From positions 1 through 51,617 of the forward strand of contig JASHQC010000088.1 of assembly GCA_030037735.1 (NCBI GenBank): a stretch of 51,617 nt of DNA, in the 5' to 3' direction. The DNA comes from Thermoplasmata archaeon. GTDB taxonomy: Archaea > Thermoplasmatota > Thermoplasmata > Lutacidiplasmatales > UBA184. Shown here one piece after another: positions 42,348-49,582 of this stretch; the stretch's first letter is position 1; each line of letters begins with the position of its first letter. The notes under the pieces were generated by a model that worked only from the letters and a program-made list of their open reading frames with translations, did not search any database and had not been told where the DNA came from. Both the position numbers and the translations under genes were made by a program.

Positions 42348-43571
42348 TCACCCGGCGACCCGGAAGAGGTCCGGAAATCGCTGGCGGACCAGGTTACAGA
42401 CGTACTCCCCGATCGCCAGCGAGGCGGTCGCCGCCGGCGAGGGCGCGTTCAACACGTGGACCATTCCGGGCGAATCGGCGATCAGGAAGTCGTCGACGAG
42501 CCTCCCGTCCGGCGTCACCGCTTGGGCCCGGACGCCACTGCCGCCCGGGACGAGGTCCGCCTCGCGGAGGTCCGGGACCATGCGCTGAAGGTCGCGGACG
42601 AACGCTCCGCGGTCCAGCGACCGGTGGATCTCCGCGATCTCGGTCCGGCCGTACCGCCGCAGCAGCCGGGGTGTTCCGGGGTAGATGAGGTTCTCGGCTA
42701 TGTCTCGCCAGCGGAATTCCCGCCAGGAGTATCCCTCGCGCGAGAGAGCAGGGACTGCGTTGGGTCCGGCCTCTACCTCTCCGTGAATCGTGCGCGTGAA
42801 GTGCACGCCAAGGAAGGGCAGCTCGGGGTCGGGGGTGGGATACACTAGACCCCGGACCATCGACCGGCGGTCCGGTCGAAGAAGGTAGTACTCGCCCCGA
42901 AACGGGACGATTCGTGCGGGAGGCTCGATGCCGCTCCAGCGGGCCACCCGGTCCGAGTAGAGCCCGGCGCAATTTACGACGGCCCGGGCGCGGAGCAACC
43001 CGCTCGCTGTGAGGACGCCCGCGTATCCGTTCCCACTGCGGAGGTCCGTGACCTCCGTACCGGTCCGGATCTCGCCACCGTGGGCAGCAACCTCTTGCGC
43101 GTAGCCTCTCGAGACCGCGAGATAGTCGACGATGCCCGTCGCCGGCACGTGGAGCCCCCCCACCGAGCGGACATGGGGCTCGACCTCCTGGACCTCGGCC
43201 GGCGACAGACGGCGTACGCCGGGAATGGCGTTCGCCGACGCTCGACGTTCCAGCTCGGCCAGCCGCGGGCGATCCGAATCACGCGTGGCCACGATGAGCT
43301 TGCCGCACAGCTCATAGGGAATGCGATGGGCGTCGCAGAACTCGACGAGGCGACGTCGACCTTCGACGCAGAGTTGGGCCTTGAGCGAGCCGGGGCGGTA
43401 GTAGATGCCGGAATGGATTACGCCGCTGTTGTGACCGGTTTGATGCTGGGCGATATCGGGTTCCTTCTCTAGGACCACCACCGGCACGCTGGACCGTTGT
43501 ACGATCGCGAGGGCCGAAGCGAGACCGACGATCCCGCCGCCGATGACCACTATGGGGTCGTTCTCGGCCAC
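42348..43571 (-). CDS. lhgO: L-2-hydroxyglutarate oxidase/dehydrogenase
   Basis: A FAD enzyme of 407 residues of the DAO family that oxidises L-2-hydroxyglutarate to 2-oxoglutarate. IVVIGGGIVGLASALAI is the FAD motif. EKEPDIAQHQTGHNSGVIHSGIYYRPGSLKA is almost diagnostic for LhgO. GLHVPATGIVDYLAVSRGYA and the C-terminal PGGSGVRAQAVTPDG with VLNAPSPAATASLAIGEYV complete the family pattern. The start is GTG 43571, 22 nt after the stop of the class III CoA-transferase, so the two form an operon with the CoA-transferase first. In bacteria LhgO acts in glutarate and lysine breakdown next to a CoA-transferase of this type, which fits the pairing; no CsiD-like hydroxylase gene is in the window. Confidence 0.9.
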   Translation of the reverse strand: MAENDPIVVIGGGIVGLASALAIVQRSSVPVVVLEKEPDIAQHQTGHNSGVIHSGIYYRPGSLKAQLCVEGRRRLVEFCDAHRIPYELCGKLIVATRDSDRPRLAELERRASANAIPGVRRLSPAEVQEVEPHVRSVGGLHVPATGIVDYLAVSRGYAQEVAAHGGEIRTGTEVTDLRSGNGYAGVLTASGLLRARAVVNCAGLYSDRVARWSGIEPPARIVPFRGEYYLLRPDRRSMVRGLVYPTPDPELPFLGVHFTRTIHGEVEAGPNAVPALSREGYSWREFRWRDIAENLIYPGTPRLLRRYGRTEIAEIHRSLDRGAFVRDLQRMVPDLREADLVPGGSGVRAQAVTPDGRLVDDFLIADSPGMVHVLNAPSPAATASLAIGEYVCNLVRQRFPDLFRVAG

Positions 43572-43593
43572 GACGCGGTTCCTGATGTCCGGG

Positions 43594-44811
43594 TCACGGG
43601 GTGGAGCTCGCGCCCTCGTCCCATTCCGTTTGGAGTCGGGCGATCTCGGATTCCGAGTACCCGAGGCTCTTCAGGATCTCGGCGGTGTGCTGCCCCAGGT
43701 CCGGGGCCGGGCGGTGAACGACGGGGCCCCGTCGTTCCGTGCCGAGCGGGATGGCACCGACCAGTACCGAGGTTCCGCCCGGCGCCCGCATCTCCGTCAG
43801 GGCGCTGTTGTGGATCACTTGCGGGTCCCAGAGGAGTTCGGGGATGGTCTGGTAAGGACCGCACGGGACCCCGGCCCCGCTCAGGTCATGAACCAGGGCC
43901 GCCGTAGGAGTACTCCGGAACGTCGGGCCCAGGAGATCGATGAGCTCGGCCCGATGGGCTACCCGGTCGTCGTTGGTCCGAAATCGCGGGTCGCGCGAGA
44001 GGTCCTCCCGGCGCAGGACGCCGCACAAGCGCTGAAACTGTGTGTCCGTGCCGACGGCGAGGGCCACGTACCCGTCGCTCGTGGGCATCAGCTGATACGG
44101 GACGATCAGCGGATGTCCGGCCCCGGTCGGTTGCGGAGCTTCGTGCGTGAGAGAGTAGCCGGCGATCCAGTACCCCAGGAGGCTTGTCGCAGTGTCCAGG
44201 AGATTGACCTCCACCGGGCGAGGGGTCGCAGGTAAGCTCTCCCGCTTGCGCAACTCGAGCAGTATTCCGATCACCGCGTACAGTCCGGCGACGAGGTCGA
44301 AGAACGCCAACGGGGTGCGCATCGGAGCTCCCGGTGTCCCGGTGAGGCTCATCAGTCCCGAGCGGGCCTGGATGACGAAGTCGAACGAAGGGTCGTTGCG
44401 GCTCGGTCCTTCTGGACCGTATCCCGTCACCGCCGCATGGACCAGCCCGGGATGGACCGCCTGCAGGGTGGCTTCGTCCAGTCCCAACTGCTGAAGCGTG
44501 CCGGGACGAAAGTTCTCCACCAGCACGTCCGCCGGGGCAAGCAACCGGAGCAGCGCCTCTTTTCCGGAGGCGCTCTTCAGGTCGACGACGATCGAGCGTT
44601 TGTTCCGGTTCACGGAGAGATAGTATGCGGAGTTACGGGGGCTTGCGAACGGGGGGCCCCAACCCCTTGAGAGGTCCCCGGACCCGGGCTTTTCCACCTT
44701 GATGACATCGGCGCCCAGGTCTCCCAGGATCATGCCGCAAAAGGGCCCGGCGACCCCCTGGGAGATCTCGACGACCCTTACGCCGGCCAAGGGCAGAGGC
44801 GGAAGGCCCAT
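43594..44811 (-). CDS. Class III CoA-transferase (CaiB/BaiF family)
   Basis: A cytosolic enzyme of 405 residues that moves CoA between carboxylic acids. LAGVRVVEISQGVAGPFCGMILGDLGADVIKVEKPGSGD is the family opening; the next conserved block is NRNKRSIVVDLKSASGK, then ADVLVENFRPGTLQQLGLD, which carries the region of the catalytic Asp seen later in SFDFVIQARSGLMSLTG. It resembles succinyl-CoA:glutarate CoA-transferase and formyl-CoA transferase. ATG 44811 follows the TATA-like CATCATTAAGG (44834-44844) by 27 nt, so the message is leaderless. It is the first gene of an operon with lhgO, which favours glutarate or 2-hydroxyglutarate as substrate; this is inference. Confidence 0.88.
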   Translation of the reverse strand: MGLPPLPLAGVRVVEISQGVAGPFCGMILGDLGADVIKVEKPGSGDLSRGWGPPFASPRNSAYYLSVNRNKRSIVVDLKSASGKEALLRLLAPADVLVENFRPGTLQQLGLDEATLQAVHPGLVHAAVTGYGPEGPSRNDPSFDFVIQARSGLMSLTGTPGAPMRTPLAFFDLVAGLYAVIGILLELRKRESLPATPRPVEVNLLDTATSLLGYWIAGYSLTHEAPQPTGAGHPLIVPYQLMPTSDGYVALAVGTDTQFQRLCGVLRREDLSRDPRFRTNDDRVAHRAELIDLLGPTFRSTPTAALVHDLSGAGVPCGPYQTIPELLWDPQVIHNSALTEMRAPGGTSVLVGAIPLGTERRGPVVHRPAPDLGQHTAEILKSLGYSESEIARLQTEWDEGASSTP

Positions 44812-44833
44812 CGCCCCGCCCAGACGATGGGCA

Positions 44834-44844
44834 CCTTAATGATG
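44834..44844 (-). promoter_or_regulatory. TATA box of the CoA-transferase/lhgO operon
   Basis: The minus strand reads CATCATTAAGG, centred about 27 nt before ATG 44811, which indicates a leaderless transcript. Confidence 0.5.
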
Positions 44845-44942
44845 CGCGGTGAGCGGTCGAAGGCTGCTACGGCGGAGTCCAACATTTCTATAGGTCTCGA
44901 CTCTGTTCCGGGTTCGCCGTTCGAACGGGAAGAGGGGCGGCC

Positions 44943-45185
44943 ATGCAGAAGATCCCGGTGGGACGCTGGTTCTTCTGGGCCGGCGTTCTGGTGCTCGTCG
45001 CCAGCATCGTCGTTTCCGCGCTCTACGGGGCACTGCTCAGCCCGCCGTTTGGAACGGAGTACAATGTCCTTCCCGGCTTCGTGATCGTGGCGATCGTACT
45101 ACTGCTCATCAGCGTCACCATTGACACGACCCCCGCTCCAGCCGCGGGCGGGGACTCCGCGGAGTCCCGGACCGGCGACCAATGA
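44943..45185 (+). CDS. Small two-helix membrane protein
   Basis: An 80-residue membrane protein with helices WFFWAGVLVLVASIVVSALYGALL and GFVIVAIVLLLISVTI, and a short polar tail rich in Ala, Gly and Ser. I do not recognise a family. ATG 44943 follows GAAGAGGGGCGG, a fair ribosome-binding site. Its stop overlaps the next start in an ATGA arrangement, so the two proteins are probably translated together and may interact. Confidence 0.6.
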   Translation: MQKIPVGRWFFWAGVLVLVASIVVSALYGALLSPPFGTEYNVLPGFVIVAIVLLLISVTIDTTPAPAAGGDSAESRTGDQ

Positions 45186-45670
45186 ACGGTTCGTCCACCC
45201 CTTCCCCGCCCGTTGTGGTTCGCCCCGGGCGGGGCACGCCGCCCAGCCCACGGTCCACTCGATGGGTCGACCGGGGATTGGCGGTGGGGTGTGCCGTTGT
45301 CGTGGCGGTAAGCATGCTGGTTTGGACTGGGGTGGTGCCCTCCGGGCTCTACCCCTCTAGTCCTCTCCGATGGACCGTCGAATTGCGGACCTGTCCCAGC
45401 GCGATCTACGCCCAATCGATTCAGTACGCCTTCCCCCTGTGGGCTACCGTTCACGTCCGATGGACCTCCGGCAGCGGCTTCGTGGATTACTACATCCTCA
45501 ACACGGGATTCGGTCGCGCGTCGTACCCTCTCGCCCAAGCAGGGGTCAGCGGTAGCGGTTCGTTCGTGTCGGACGCCACGTTCTATGAATTCGTCGTCTT
45601 GGGCGTTTTGGTCAACCTGACCGGCTGCTCGGTGACTTCGGTGACGACCACCGTGAGCTATACCCTCTGA
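45182..45670 (+). CDS. Single-helix anchored extracytoplasmic protein, unknown
   Basis: A protein of 162 residues with a Pro/Arg-rich cytoplasmic start, one helix (GLAVGCAVVVAVSMLVWTGVV) and an outside beta-rich domain of about 110 residues (IQYAFPLWATVHVRWTSGSGFVDYYIL, FYEFVVLGVLVNLTGCSV). Two Cys residues, at about 70 and 151, could form a disulfide. I do not recognise the family. ATG 45182 overlaps the stop of the small membrane protein before it. The next gene starts 40 nt downstream. Confidence 0.6.
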   Translation: MNGSSTPSPPVVVRPGRGTPPSPRSTRWVDRGLAVGCAVVVAVSMLVWTGVVPSGLYPSSPLRWTVELRTCPSAIYAQSIQYAFPLWATVHVRWTSGSGFVDYYILNTGFGRASYPLAQAGVSGSGSFVSDATFYEFVVLGVLVNLTGCSVTSVTTTVSYTL

Positions 45671-45709
45671 GCGGCAAACTGTTTTGGCGCCGGGCCGTCT
45701 CCGGCGGCC

Positions 45710-46663
45710 GTGAATATCCGGGCCGTACTGCCGGCGTTCCTCCCCGTCGATGAAATCCGCCGCCGGCTGCTGCAGTTGATGCCCGACCTGGACATCGTTT
45801 CCGAGCCGACGGCTTCTGGGCGGTATCCCCTCGGAGAGATCGAGGCGATCGTCCTCACGACTTTCCATGACCTCACGGCGCAGGACATCGCGAAGATGCC
45901 GGCGCTTCGGTTCGTTCAGGTCGCGAGCACGGGATACGATCGGGTCGACCTGGCGGCCTGCCGGGCCCGCGGGATCATGGTCTCGAACATCCCGGTCGCG
46001 AACTCGAAGACCGTCGCGGAGCACGTGATCCTGCTCGCCCTGGCCTCGCTGCGGGATTTGATCCCGGTCGACCGGGAGCTGCGGAGCGGCCGCTGGCCGA
46101 TGATCATGGGCGCTCAGGAGCTCGGGGGCAAGGTCTTCGGCATCGTGGGGGCCGGACGAATCGGACGGGAGCTGGCCGCCCGCCTCGTGCCGTTCGAGGT
46201 CTCGTCCATCTACTCCGACAAGGTGCCCCTCTCCGACGATCAGGAACGAACCCTGGGGCTTACGCGCGTGCCGCTCGAGGAGCTCCTCGCGCAATCAGAT
46301 ATCGTCTCGCTGCACCTGCCGCTATCCGAGGAGACGCGAGGCATCCTCGGAGAGGCCCAACTGGCCCAAATGAAGGCCGGCGCGTTGCTCATCAACACCG
46401 CGCGGGCGGAGCTCGTCGACACGGCCGCGCTCGCACGGGCCGTCGGAGAGGGCCGCCTTCGGACCGCGCTTGACGTGTACCCCACAGAGCCACCAGACTT
46501 CAAGGACCCGATCTTCCGGGCCGAGCACACGGTGTTCACCCCGCACATCGCCGGGGTGACTCAGGAGGCGCAGATGCGGTTCCTCCAGGAGACGGTCAAG
46601 AACGTGATGCGATTCGCGTCGGGGAAGGAGCCTCAGTTCCGGGTCGACATGCAGGCCGCCTAG
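45710..46663 (+). CDS. D-2-hydroxyacid dehydrogenase (NAD-dependent)
   Basis: A cytosolic oxidoreductase of 317 residues that interconverts a 2-hydroxyacid and a 2-oxoacid. VQVASTGYDRVDLAACRARGIMVSNIP and NSKTVAEHVILLALA form the catalytic domain. KVFGIVGAGRIGRELAARL is the NAD-binding GxGxxG. The catalytic set is visible: Arg in INTARAELVD, Glu in DVYPTEPPD and His in FTPHIAGVT. It belongs to the phosphoglycerate/glyoxylate/hydroxypyruvate reductase superfamily. GTG 45710 is the start. The ThDP enzyme gene starts 27 nt after it, so both are probably one operon and may act on the same 2-oxoacid. Confidence 0.88.
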   Translation: MNIRAVLPAFLPVDEIRRRLLQLMPDLDIVSEPTASGRYPLGEIEAIVLTTFHDLTAQDIAKMPALRFVQVASTGYDRVDLAACRARGIMVSNIPVANSKTVAEHVILLALASLRDLIPVDRELRSGRWPMIMGAQELGGKVFGIVGAGRIGRELAARLVPFEVSSIYSDKVPLSDDQERTLGLTRVPLEELLAQSDIVSLHLPLSEETRGILGEAQLAQMKAGALLINTARAELVDTAALARAVGEGRLRTALDVYPTEPPDFKDPIFRAEHTVFTPHIAGVTQEAQMRFLQETVKNVMRFASGKEPQFRVDMQAA

Positions 46664-46690
46664 ACGCTCGCGCCACGGTCAGGATCCGAG

Positions 46691-48262
46691 GTGGGGACCA
46701 CGAAGGTCGCCGAGCAGATTTCTGAACTGTTCGCCCGGCGAGGAGTCCACGAGATCTTCGGGAATCCAGGAACGACGGAGCTTCCGTTCCTCGAAGGCAT
46801 CCATCAACACTACTACCTGACGCTCCACGACTCGATCGCCGCCGGCGCCGCAGACGGACTGGCCCAGGTCACCGGGTCCGTAGCGGTGGCGAACTTGCAT
46901 GCCGCGCCCGGGCTTGGCAACTCGATCGCCTTCATCGACACCGCGCGACGGAACCGATCGCCGGTGCTCCTCACCGTCGGCCAGCAGGATCAACGACATG
47001 CCGAGTACGAACCGCTTCTCCAGGGGAACTTTGACTCGATGGTCGCTGGCCTGGTGAAGTATTCCCACGAGGTCACCTCCTCTTCGGAGGTCAATACCGC
47101 GGTTGACCTCGCGTTCCGCCACGCCATGGAACCCCCTCGGGGCCCAGTCCTCCTGAGCCTTCCGATGGACGTGATGGAGGCGGTCGGACTCCCCTCCGAC
47201 TTGCCCACCGCTTCTCCGACTCCCCTCGCTGAACCGGTCGAGGCCATCGCGGAACGGCTGGCCGCCGCATCGAACCCGGCCATCGTCGCGGGCTACGAGG
47301 TCGACGTCGATGACGCCTTCGCCGAACTTGCCGAGCTAGCCAAGAAGCTCGGTGCTCCCGTCTATGCCGAACCGCTTTGCTCCCGCGCACCGGTGGCGCT
47401 GCCATTCGCGAACTTCGCCGGCGATCTCCTACCGGCCTCCGCGCTGATTGATTCGGCTCTCGGAGACCACGACCTGATCCTCCTCGTCGGGGCCGACCTC
47501 ACGCTCTACCCCTACACTCCGGCGCCCCTCCTCCCGGGGAAGGACCTGATCTACGTCGGTTCCGATCCCACGGTGGCGCACAAGCTTCACGCCGCCCACG
47601 CACGAGGGAACGTGAAAGGACAACTGGCCCGGCTTCTTCCACTCGTTCCTGCGAGGGCGCAGGCGTTCCGACGGCCTCCGGACTTCGGACGCGCCAACCG
47701 CGTGGCGCGCGCGGCACCGAGATTGGGGGGCGTCTACGTGCTCGACGCCGCCTCGCGCCTCTTCGCCGACCACACGATCGTGGACGAGGCCGTGTCGCTC
47801 ACGCCCACCCTCAAGTCGATGGGCGTGTATCACGGCCGCAACAGCTACTTTGCTTCCCGCAGCGGACAACTGGGGTGGGGACTCGCAGCGTCGATTGGCC
47901 TCGGTCTCCGGCTCCCCAAGGTCCTTGCGGTCGTCGGCGACGGGGCACTCCAGTACACGATCCAGAGCCTTTCGACCCTCACCCGGTATCACATCCCCGT
48001 CAAGGTCTTGGTCGTGAACAATCAAAGCTACGCAATCCTCCGAAGTTACTCCAAGGCCTTTCACGCGGCGCTGACCGATGCTGACTACCTCCAAGTGCCC
48101 GGGGTCGACGTCGAAGCGCTAGCGAAGGGCTACGGGGTCCCCGCCCAATCCGTCGACCGACCGAATCGACTCGAAGAGGGACTCCGCTGGCTCCGGGAAA
48201 CATCGGGGCCCGCGCTGCTCAACGTGGCAATCGACCCGACCGTGCCTGACCTCTTCGCGTGA
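46691..48262 (+). CDS. ThDP-dependent decarboxylase, benzoylformate-decarboxylase-like, with altered catalytic residues
   Basis: An enzyme of 523 residues with the three-domain pyruvate-decarboxylase fold. IFGNPGTTELPFL closely matches benzoylformate decarboxylase (BFD). GDGALQYTIQSLSTLTRYHIPVKVLVVNN is the ThDP/Mg motif. Aligned to Pseudomonas putida BFD from memory, His70 is kept (NLHAAPG, residue 70), but the cofactor-activating Glu47 is Asp here (LTLHDSIAAG, residue 47), Ser26 is Thr, and the region of His281 reads GADLTLYPYTP with no His. Activity as a simple BFD is therefore doubtful; a carboligase or other 2-oxoacid chemistry is possible. GTG 46691 is the start. A hairpin at 48266-48279 follows the stop. 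Confidence 0.85.
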   Translation: MGTTKVAEQISELFARRGVHEIFGNPGTTELPFLEGIHQHYYLTLHDSIAAGAADGLAQVTGSVAVANLHAAPGLGNSIAFIDTARRNRSPVLLTVGQQDQRHAEYEPLLQGNFDSMVAGLVKYSHEVTSSSEVNTAVDLAFRHAMEPPRGPVLLSLPMDVMEAVGLPSDLPTASPTPLAEPVEAIAERLAAASNPAIVAGYEVDVDDAFAELAELAKKLGAPVYAEPLCSRAPVALPFANFAGDLLPASALIDSALGDHDLILLVGADLTLYPYTPAPLLPGKDLIYVGSDPTVAHKLHAAHARGNVKGQLARLLPLVPARAQAFRRPPDFGRANRVARAAPRLGGVYVLDAASRLFADHTIVDEAVSLTPTLKSMGVYHGRNSYFASRSGQLGWGLAASIGLGLRLPKVLAVVGDGALQYTIQSLSTLTRYHIPVKVLVVNNQSYAILRSYSKAFHAALTDADYLQVPGVDVEALAKGYGVPAQSVDRPNRLEEGLRWLRETSGPALLNVAIDPTVPDLFA

Positions 48263-48265
48263 TAG

Positions 48266-48279
48266 GCGCCTTGGGGCGC
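48266..48279 (+). terminator. Short hairpin after ThDP enzyme gene
   Basis: GCGCC pairs with GGCGC around TTGG, 3 nt past the stop at 48262. It could be a weak terminator. Confidence 0.35.
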
Positions 48280-48372
48280 TGGCGACGCGTGCTACTTGCC
48301 ACAGTTATTGCCCTTGTCCGAACCGGCGCATGATATGGACATTTCGTCGGTCCCGGTGGAGGTCGTGCGCTC

Positions 48373-48678
48373 TCATGCCTTCCCGGCGGCGGAGCTGAGG
48401 GCGAAGGCTCGCGACGAAGGGAGGCCGACCGTCGAGAACCCGAAGAGGATGCCGGGCTCCAATTGCAGAGCCCTGTATAGTCCCCCAAGTCCGGCGCCGA
48501 TGGCCATCAACCGCATCGTAACGATGGAACTTTGGAATCCTATGCCTGACATCCGGCCCCCGTTGAACCGGACGAAGAAGAACGGTACTCCGAGTAGGGC
48601 TAGGGGAAGCAGTAGGCAACCGACAAAATCTGGGAAACGGGAGAGCGTCGACAGTTCCGCGTAGTATGGCTGGCTCAC
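48373..48678 (-). CDS. Small membrane protein, possibly the 3' part of a broken gene
   Basis: The frame from GTG 48678 encodes 101 residues with at least two hydrophobic segments (FVGCLLLPLALLGVPFFFVRF and MRLMAIGAGLGGLYRALQL). The same frame is hydrophobic even before this start: SAWVLVLLAVGV is encoded at 48679-48714, directly after a TGA at 48715-48717. Upstream of that TGA the frame continues open to 48954, encoding a Gly/Pro-rich cytosolic-looking segment. One reading is that a longer membrane protein has been split by a nonsense mutation; another is that only the 101-residue protein is made. No family is recognised. Confidence 0.4.
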   Translation of the reverse strand: MSQPYYAELSTLSRFPDFVGCLLLPLALLGVPFFFVRFNGGRMSGIGFQSSIVTMRLMAIGAGLGGLYRALQLEPGILFGFSTVGLPSSRAFALSSAAGKA

Positions 48679-48928
48679 GCCGACGGCAAGTAGTACGAGG
48701 ACCCAGGCAGACCTTCAAGAGAAGATAGGGCGGGATGGAGGGCTCTCCGATGGAATCGGCGGCTCGGCGGGCTCGGCCGGCGCTGCGCCCCCCGGCACGA
48801 ACGGGCGTTGCCCGCTTCCGGGAAGGGCGCTCCCTGCCGGGTCGACGTACGATTCCCAGATCGAGCCGGAGCCGGAACGAGCGCCGCCTTTGACACCGTT
48901 TATGGGCCGCCACATGCCGCGGGGGGCT

Positions 48929-49351
48929 TTACGGCCGCTCCCGGTCACGACCACGGTCGCGATCGCGCCATCGGGTGGTCAATAACTCGATCCCGAGGGC
49001 AGAGTACGCGATGCGGTCGAGGCTCTCGGACGTAAGGGCCGTGGGTGCCGCCTTGAACGCGCCGGACCGGGCCACCTGCTGCAGCCGTTCAACCGCGATG
49101 CGGAAATCCGCTTCTTTTGCGAGGACCTGTTCGAGTCGCTGCAGGAGCTCCTCCGCCCGAGGAGTCGTTACGTATCCTCCGTTCGTCGTCATGAGAAGCT
49201 GGTTCTCGATGCAATATTTCAGGTAGTGCGAGAAGGAGGCTCGATTCAGATTGGCCCGGTTCATGAGGGGGGTTTTGCGAGTCTCCGTATGCGCCGCGCT
49301 GAGGAAATCCCTCAGCATCTCGAGCTGTCGGCGATAGTGCCTCGTCGACAC
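48929..49351 (-). CDS. Winged-helix transcriptional regulator (ArnR1/HTH_45-like)
   Basis: A DNA-binding protein of 140 residues. The pattern LEMLRDFLSAAHTETRKTPLMNRANLNRASFSHYLKYCIENQLLM, then GGYVTTPRAEELLQRL, is a classic archaeal winged helix of the HTH_45 type in which helix 3 is NRASFSHYLKYC. A C-terminal helical part ends in a very basic RDRDRGRDRERP tail. It likely represses or activates a nearby promoter, and the inverted repeat AGTATA-N10-TATACT in its own upstream region (49412-49433) is a candidate autoregulatory site. The start is GTG 49351, about 50 nt past the predicted transcript start. Confidence 0.75.
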   Translation of the reverse strand: MSTRHYRRQLEMLRDFLSAAHTETRKTPLMNRANLNRASFSHYLKYCIENQLLMTTNGGYVTTPRAEELLQRLEQVLAKEADFRIAVERLQQVARSGAFKAAPTALTSESLDRIAYSALGIELLTTRWRDRDRGRDRERP

Positions 49352-49411
49352 TTGGCTGAGTCCCCCCGCAGGAAGGAGAACGTCCGGTCCCCCGCCTCGG
49401 TGAGGCGCTGC

Positions 49412-49433
49412 AGTATAACAGGTTCAATATACT
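49412..49433 (-). promoter_or_regulatory. Promoter with inverted repeat upstream of winged-helix gene
   Basis: AGTATA (49412-49417) and TATACT (49428-49433) are exact inverse copies separated by 10 nt; each arm is itself TATA-like. The site lies 61-82 nt before GTG 49351. It could be both the core promoter and the operator of the regulator. Confidence 0.45.
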
Positions 49434-49552
49434 ATTCGGTCTCCGCGCTTGACCCAAAAGTGTGGCGCCCGCCGAGAGGGTCCGCCGGGCCCTAGGGCCC
49501 ACGCCTTGAGCCGCCTGGGCGCTCGTGAGGGCACCTTTCTGCGCGGAGAGCT

Positions 49553-49560
49553 GTTATCTG
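49553..49560 (+). promoter_or_regulatory. TATA-like box of the VOC protein gene
   Basis: GTTATCTG is centred 27 nt before ATG 49583, which supports that start and a leaderless message. Confidence 0.4.
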
Positions 49561-49582
49561 GAAAGTGACGTTCCTGCAATCG

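Noticed and set aside
45023-46294. A 423-codon minus-strand frame opposite the small membrane proteins and the dehydrogenase
   Set aside because: Arg/Asp/His-rich antisense sequence of clear genes; no start signal.
48715-48717. TGA read as selenocysteine or pyrrolysine-like recoding
   Set aside because: TGA is used as an ordinary stop in many genes here, no insertion-element-like hairpin was seen, and the context gives no catalytic role.
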